Below, in pieces: positions 30,153-31,728 of a stretch of 31,728 nucleotides of DNA. Made by a program: the position numbers and the translations under genes. The notes beneath the pieces are model-generated. The model worked only from the letters and a program-made list of their open reading frames with translations. It did no database searches and was not told where the DNA came from. This DNA comes from Paulinella micropora. Its lineage: Eukaryota > Cercozoa > Imbricatea > Euglyphida. How positions within the stretch are numbered: the first letter of the stretch is position 1; each line of letters opens with the position of its first letter. Where the stretch lies: the NCBI GenBank assembly GCA_009731375.1, contig BJOX01000352.1, forward strand, positions 530,407 through 562,134, given 5' to 3'.

Positions 30153-30315
30153 GCCACCATTCCCACTGTTGCCACTGCTGCTGCTGCTGCCACCGTTGCC
30201 GCCATTGTCACTATTCATCCCACCGTTGCCACTATTGTTATTGTTCCAACTGTTGCCACTATTGTCACTGTTCCCACTGTTGCCACTGCTAACGCAGTCC
30301 TTGTTTTTGCACACC
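29583..30315 (-). CDS. Terminal exon of Cys-rich, polyAsn/Ser-Gly low-complexity protein
   Basis: Acceptor TTTGTTGCAG (AG at 30316-30317) with a branch-point-like CTAAC upstream. The exon completes a Cys module with GTG TGC AAA AAC AAG GAC TGC (VCKNKDC). It then reads without a stop for about 230 codons of Gly/Ser/Asn: Asn-Ser-Gly repeats, a run of about 70 residues almost all Asn coded by the (ATT)n array read as AAT, then GKGGGGSSSS-type minisatellite units. It ends NCKKNGDC and TAA (29583-29585). Cys pairs at both ends in the same frame argue that the triplet arrays are coding. A secreted or wall-type structural protein is possible; no signal peptide lies in the window. Confidence 0.62.
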
Positions 30316-30530
30316 CTGCAACAAATAGGTGGTAAGTTAGCGAGCAGCAACCAAGGCTAACTGCATGGGTGTCGTTCTCAAACCCCTTCTTGCAACCGAA
30401 ACTGAATTTTATGCTTACGACTAAACCAAATGCAACATATAATGCTCGACCAAACCAAATTACCAAAGTAAATTTTATGAATGTATGTATGAATAGTCAT
30501 GTATGCATGTTGTATCCACTGATATTTGAC
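30316..30530 (-). other. Intron between exons 2 and 3 (215 bp)
   Basis: GT (30529-30530) to AG (30316-30317). Phase 2, as in the upstream intron. Short and unremarkable. Confidence 0.55.
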
Positions 30531-30704
30531 CTGCCAGACGCACAGTCGCTATCTTTGTTGCAACCAGAAGCAGCAGGTTTAGTAGAAGTGGTGGTTGCGC
30601 GGGGAGTAGTAGTTGTAGTGGTGGGAGTAGTAGTTGTAGTAGTTGTAGTCCTGGTGTTGGTTTCAGTCCTGCTGTCCCAGATGCATTGCTTGTTCGAGCA
30701 AACT
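30531..30704 (-). CDS. Internal exon: Cys module halves joined by Thr-rich linker
   Basis: 174 bp, phase 2 at both ends. The acceptor has a strong pyrimidine tract (TTTCTGCTCTTTTCTGCCAG, AG at 30705-30706) and the donor is CAG|GTCAAA. It encodes the second half of one module (VCSNKQC), a linker dominated by Thr with Pro (two runs of 6-8 Thr separated by Pro), then the first half of the next module (SGCNKDSDCASG). Thr/Pro linkers are typical O-glycosylation targets in extracellular proteins, which is inferred here. The opposite strand and other frames are also open, but they cut across the Cys modules. Confidence 0.65.
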
Positions 30705-31122
30705 CTGGCAGAAAAGAGCAGAAAAAGATATGAAGAAAAAGATAGAAAGAAAGGATTAAGAGACGGAGATAGACCGACAGAGACAATAGAGGAGAAAGAG
30801 AAAGAGGAATTACAATATGTTGATGAGAGGAATTATGTGAGCGTATGTATTACTTACGTATGTAAATATGTGTTTTATGTATGATGTATGTATCACAGTA
30901 AGACTTTCAGTCCGTATCCGTCGACGGATATAGCCATAAACGGCCGGTTGACCCGGTACATTTTTCTCAGTAACCGCTACATCCATCGTCGGATACGGAT
31001 ATCTGTCGACGGAAAGTCTTACTGTGTATGACTGATAGACCAAACATATCTATCTACTGCCTTTTCGTCGTCATCTACTGCCTTTTTCTCACATATACTG
31101 CCTTTTTATGATGTATGCAGAC
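30705..31122 (-). other. Intron between exons 1 and 2 (418 bp) with MITE
   Basis: GT (31121-31122) to AG (30705-30706), phase 2. Carries the palindromic element 30894-31026 and three copies of TACTGCCTTTT (about 31055, 31076 and 31096). Confidence 0.55.
30894..31026. mobile_element. 133-bp MITE-like element
   Basis: Perfect 15-bp terminal inverted repeats CACAGTAAGACTTTC (30894-30908 and 31012-31026) flanked on both sides by TAT (30891-30893 and 31027-31029). Inside are subterminal palindromes around ATCCGTCGACGGAT. There is no coding capacity. The short length, inverted ends and small duplication fit a non-autonomous DNA transposon. CAGTA ends with a TA-containing duplication would suit the Tc1/mariner group, but this is not proved. 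Confidence 0.75.
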
Positions 31123-31200
31123 CTGCCAGAGGGGCAGTCGCGGTCTCTGTTGCAACCAGAAGCGGGAGTGGTTGTCATAGTCGTGGGCAGCGGCTCACAT
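31123..31200 (-). CDS. Exon of the Cys-rich protein, upstream-most seen
   Basis: 78 bp, phase 2 at both ends. The acceptor is CAATTATACAG (AG at 31201-31202) and the donor CAG|GTCTGC. It encodes CEPLPTTMTTTPASGCNRDR followed by DCPSG. Joining the AG at its end to the next exon gives an Arg codon and the module CNRDRDCPSGRVCSNKQC (C-x5-C-x5-C-x4-C). The next splice gives CNKDSDCASGRVCKNKDC with the same spacing and the intron at the same Gly-Arg position. Equal phase and position of introns in consecutive modules indicate exon duplication. The pattern resembles Dickkopf-N/EB-type cysteine modules. No family is assigned. The 5' exons lie outside the window. Confidence 0.65.
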
Positions 31201-31231
31201 CTGTATAATTGGAACAAAAGTAATATTGATA

Positions 31232-31284
31232 ATAATTAATCATAATAATGATAATAATGATAATGGTAAACACGATGACAATGA

Positions 31285-31344
<60 letters not shown>

Positions 31345-31361
31345 CACTACTACTGTTGTTG

Positions 31362-31451
<90 letters not shown>

Positions 31452-31643
31452 CTGATAATAAAAATAATAATAATAATAATAATAATAAGAATAATCATAA
31501 TCATAATCATTATAATCATCATAATCATTAAAATCATTATAATCATCATAATCATCATAATCATCATAATAATAATAATATTCAGAATAATCAGAATAAT
31601 AATAATAATAATAATAATCATAATAATAATCATAATAATAATC

Positions 31644-31679
<36 letters not shown>
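31232..31679. repeat. (AAT)n/(ACT)n microsatellite, tail of SINE copy 3
   Basis: AAT, ACT and ATC triplets. The segment next to 31680 is the reverse-strand (ATT)n tail of the SINE. It lies in the intron upstream of exon 31123-31200. Confidence 0.9.
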
Positions 31680-31728
31680 GTGCTTCTCTGTCAATGGCTG
31701 ATGCATTTCTGCACATGCGCCTCCATCG
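31680..31728 (-). mobile_element. SINE copy 3, 3' end only, cut by the window edge
   Basis: The reverse complement equals the last 49 bp of SINE copy 1 (2412-2460) with no mismatch. The tail extends left as AAT. It is in the same orientation as the Cys-rich gene, in whose intron it would lie. Confidence 0.88.

Noticed and set aside
29556-30360. Plus-strand frames of about 250 codons over the GCTGCC/ATT arrays
   Set aside because: Only the minus-strand frame links cysteine motifs at both ends and a good acceptor; the others are repeat shadows.

Overview
This is a eukaryotic nuclear scaffold, not a prokaryotic one. The signs are GT-AG introns with small phase-matched exons, a tRNA-derived SINE, two Ty1/copia LTR retrotransposons, very dense triplet microsatellites, and N gaps that mostly fall inside simple repeats or homopolymers. 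The sequence does not fix the species. The two retrotransposons differ in base composition (the second is much richer in GC), as elements of different lineages often do.

Layout. From 1 to 4,423 the window is almost all simple repeat (GAA, AGT, TTC, ATT, ATAC and ACATA families). One tRNA-derived SINE with an (ATT)n tail lies within it (2,197-2,502). After a 930-nt gap there is an 85-bp identical 3' end of the same SINE (5,490-5,574), then two degenerate minisatellites (5,715-6,740) and an isolated candidate coding exon (7,112-7,236) between consensus-like splice sites. TC/CA repeats and unassigned DNA follow. A first copia element (E1, 9,629-16,933, minus strand) has 305/317-bp LTRs, a GATAT target duplication, a polypurine tract and a primer-binding site that matches the anticodon half of initiator tRNA-Met. 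Between the two elements lies a candidate 3' exon of a Gln/Asn-rich coiled-coil protein (18,060-18,696, minus) with a poly(A) signal. The second copia element (E2, 19,173-28,176, minus strand) is older and longer. Part of its gag reads on the opposite strand. The right end holds a three-exon minus-strand gene segment (31,200-29,583) with a cysteine-rich module, a MITE-like element in one intron, and the tail of a third SINE copy at the edge.

How the parts relate. Both copia elements keep the order gag, protease, integrase, RT, RNase H, but each reading frame is broken by several stops and frameshifts, so neither looks autonomous as assembled. They share two parts that are not standard in copia: a C-x9-C-x(25-26)-C-x2-H module between the zinc knuckle and the protease, and a small conserved domain between integrase and RT. 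They also share the polypurine tract AAGGGGGAG and HVDD in place of YVDD. The SINE 3' end adjoins ATT arrays in all three copies, so SINE tails are a likely source of some of the ATT microsatellites.

The right-end gene is the least expected content. Its modules, C-x5-C-x5-C-x4-C, are each split by an intron at the same codon in the same phase. They are separated by Thr/Pro-rich or Ser/Gly/Asn-rich linkers, and part of the microsatellite there is therefore probably translated as polyasparagine.
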